Assembly: GCA_026709935.1 (NCBI GenBank)
Contig: JAPOSC010000073.1
Span: 1 to 35,837 of the forward strand
From: Thiotrichales bacterium
GTDB taxonomy: Bacteria > Pseudomonadota > Gammaproteobacteria > HK1
DNA length: 35,837 nucleotides
Direction: 5' to 3'
Within the stretch, counting starts at the first letter, position 1. Each line of letters begins with the position of its first letter. Below the pieces are notes generated by a model. It had not been told where the DNA came from. It did not search any database and saw only the letters and a list, made by a program, of their open reading frames with translations. Below are positions 34,299 to 35,837 of this stretch, piece after piece. A program made the translations under genes and the position numbers.

Positions 34299-34548
34299 CA
34301 GACCTTTCCTCCCCCCGGTACGGCCGGCCGGTGGCGCGGGGGTTTTCCCAGGCGAGCTTTCCCTATTCCGTCGCCCGAAAGCGGGTCCGGAGACAGAGGC
34401 CGGAGTGTCGCACTACTTCGGCCCGCATGATACTCCACCGAATGGTATCCGGTGATTCCCGCCAAATTGGAACACGGGCTCGAAATGGACTCGAACGAAC
34501 GCTCCAGAGCGTCCGTTCGGAGCGCTTCCGCTGCGCGGAGCGGCCGGA
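34299..34548. other. Gap between aminotransferase and envelope-protein genes
   Basis: 250 bases. It holds overlapping small hairpins after the aminotransferase stop (ACGCTC-CA-GAGCGT at 34499-34512; GCTTCCGC-TGC-GCGGAGC at 34524-34541), which could slow transcription although no T tract follows. Around 34456-34475 ATTCCCGCC-AA-ATTGGAACAC resembles the motif near 14235. No gene is seen. Confidence 0.4.
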
Positions 34549-35837
34549 CTACAGCTCCCCTTCCGTGCGCAGCATCCGGATCGCTTCGCGCAGGGCCTGC
34601 GCGGTGTGGGCGATGTCCTCGCCGGTGTGGACGGCGGAGGTGAGTCCGCCGGGTTTCCCCGAGATGTCCACCCCCCCGACCGACAGCGCAAGACGGAGTT
34701 TCTGCGCGGCCGGGTGCTTCCCGCTTCGCTTGAGGGTGTCGAACCCGGCCTCCAGGGGCTCGAAGGTTTCCGGATCGATATCCACCCCGTCGGGATTGAG
34801 GAAGAAATAGAACGCGGAGTGCTCCCCGTAGACGGCCCACGGCACGCGTTCCTCGGCCAGGATCTCGTTCAGGGCGGCACGAAGCTCCGCGCCGTTCCGG
34901 TTCGCGCGTTCGCACACGTCTTCCGAGGCGACCCGCTCCAGGCAGGCGACACCGGTCGCGGCACACACCGGGTTGGCGTTGTACGTGCCCTGGTGGCCGA
35001 TCTTCTCGAACCCCCTGGTTCGCGCCGCCTCGAAGTCCAGCCGTTCCAGGATCGATGCCGATCCCGTCACCGCTCCGCCGGGAAGACCGCCGGCGAGGAT
35101 CTTGGCGAAGGTCGCGAGATCCGGGGTGATTCCGTAGTGCGCCTGCGCCCCGCCTCGCGCGACGCGGAAGCCGGTCACCACCTCGTCGAAGATGAGGATG
35201 ATGCCCCGCCGGGCGGTGACCTCGCGCAGCATGTGGACATAGTCGGGGGCGATGGGCAGCACCCCGAAGCCGCCGCCGGTGGGTTCCAGCGTGACCGCCG
35301 CGATGTCGTCGCGCGATTCGAGCAGGGTACGCGTTCCCTCGAGGTCGTCCGGGGACGCAAGCAGGACATGGTCCGCGATCTCTTCCAGCAGCCCCGGGGT
35401 CGCGCTGCCGTCGAAGTGGTTGTCCACCCCGAACGCGGCGTGGTCCTGCCAGCCGTGGAAGTGGCCCTTGAGGCGCACGAGCTTCTTCTTTCCGGTCACG
35501 GCGCGGGCGAGGCGCAGTGCCATCAGGTTGGCTTCGGTGCCGGAGGAGTGGAACCGCACGCGTTCGGCGCAAGGCACGAGCGTCTTCACGAGCGTGCCCC
35601 AGCGCACTTCGAGGTCGTGGCAGGCGGCGGGGTGGGTGCCGAGTTCGAGCTGACGCTGGGCGGCCCGGGTCACCTGCGGGTCGCAGTGCCCAAGGATGAG
35701 AGCTCCGTGTCCGCCGAAGTAGTCGACGTACTCGTTGCCGTCCACGTCCCACTTGCGCGCACCGGCGGCCCTTTCTACGTAGATCGGATACGGCAGCATC
35801 CGCCGCCCGTCGTGCACGATGCCGCTCGGGAAGACCG
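34549..35837 (-). CDS. Class III PLP aminotransferase, glutamate-1-semialdehyde aminomutase-like (5' end outside window)
   Basis: At least 429 codons; the frame runs past the window edge, with FPSGIVHDGRRM before the first possible GTG at 35817, so the true start lies outside. The fold-type I motifs are complete: SSGTEAN for phosphate binding, FHGWQDHAAFG, the cofactor aspartate in IFDEVVTGFR, and the PLP lysine in ATFAKILAGGLPGG. The order and wording (PYPIYVERAAGARKWDVDGN then EYVDY) fit the HemL-like subgroup, many of which are not heme enzymes but act on other amino or keto acids. The genuine heme gene HemL would read LGKIIGGG at the lysine; ATFAKILAGG differs, so I do not assign hemL. 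It is separated from the envelope-protein gene by 250 bp. Confidence 0.87.
   Translation of the reverse strand, partial: VFPSGIVHDGRRMLPYPIYVERAAGARKWDVDGNEYVDYFGGHGALILGHCDPQVTRAAQRQLELGTHPAACHDLEVRWGTLVKTLVPCAERVRFHSSGTEANLMALRLARAVTGKKKLVRLKGHFHGWQDHAAFGVDNHFDGSATPGLLEEIADHVLLASPDDLEGTRTLLESRDDIAAVTLEPTGGGFGVLPIAPDYVHMLREVTARRGIILIFDEVVTGFRVARGGAQAHYGITPDLATFAKILAGGLPGGAVTGSASILERLDFEAARTRGFEKIGHQGTYNANPVCAATGVACLERVASEDVCERANRNGAELRAALNEILAEERVPWAVYGEHSAFYFFLNPDGVDIDPETFEPLEAGFDTLKRSGKHPAAQKLRLALSVGGVDISGKPGGLTSAVHTGEDIAHTAQALREAIRMLRTEGEL

Noticed and set aside
34549..35837. Naming the aminotransferase hemL
   Set aside because: The lysine-region and several segments differ from heme-pathway enzymes, and no heme gene is nearby; the subgroup contains many other activities.

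Overview
The window is GC-rich (coding sequence with strong G/C third positions) and reads as a Pseudomonadota chromosome, most likely a gammaproteobacterium. The basis is the protein families present and a tRNA-Lys(CTT)-type 3' fragment. Host- or particle-associated marine life is possible (coiled-coil DUF1640-type genes, AAA/DUF4143 ATPase, toxin-antitoxin pair, fucose uptake), but this is inference. About 25 intact or nearly intact genes and several clearly broken ones are visible.

Layout. (1) 1-2400 is an accessory scar: the end of a membrane-protein frame, a frameshifted remnant resembling a transferrin-binding-protein-like lipoprotein, three tandem coiled-coil/membrane genes, a small chimeric gene ending in the C-terminus of a tyrosine integrase, 20-bp-spaced direct repeats, and a damaged 3' half of tRNA-Lys. 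It looks like the eroded end of an integrative element. (2) 2485-12601 holds housekeeping and C2/C3 acid metabolism: hydroxypyruvate isomerase, FAD oxidoreductase, cystathionine beta-synthase, an FMN-dependent 2-hydroxyacid dehydrogenase, an AAA/DUF4143 ATPase, and glycine cleavage H and P proteins (no gcvT here). (3) 12580-13375 is a Phd/RelE-type toxin-antitoxin pair whose toxin runs into a REP-like element shared with the other side of gcvP. (4) 13434-16318 holds a divergent enoyl-CoA hydratase and a propionyl-CoA-synthetase-type ligase.

(5) 16350-24510 is a minus-strand sugar cassette, probably for L-fucose or a related 6-deoxysugar: ABC binding protein, two permeases, ATPase, aldo/keto reductase, FucU mutarotase and lactonase. 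Its first gene (GntR/FCD regulator) and its last gene (UxaA-like SAF domain) are both truncated, so the cassette is bounded by broken genes on each side. (6) 24959-32217 is a tight plus-strand propionyl-CoA-to-succinyl-CoA operon: methylmalonyl-CoA mutase, PccB, PccA, MeaB GTPase and epimerase. A partial duplication of the meaB start has made a small upstream frame. Regions 4 and 6 together form one propionate pathway now separated by the sugar cassette. (7) 32478-35837 holds an envelope protein with a long acidic Ser/Gly-rich linker and a LysM-like end, then a class III aminotransferase (glutamate-1-semialdehyde-aminomutase-like) cut by the window edge.

The strongest unusual signals are the integrase/tRNA-Lys scar, the doubly truncated fucose cassette, the REP-like elements that extend the RelE-type toxin, the duplicated meaB start, and a diverged tandem duplication inside gcvP. 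I do not see a clearly new multi-gene defence or biosynthetic system; the least explained parts are the DUF1640-type gene triplet with its chimeric neighbour and the LysM-like envelope protein.
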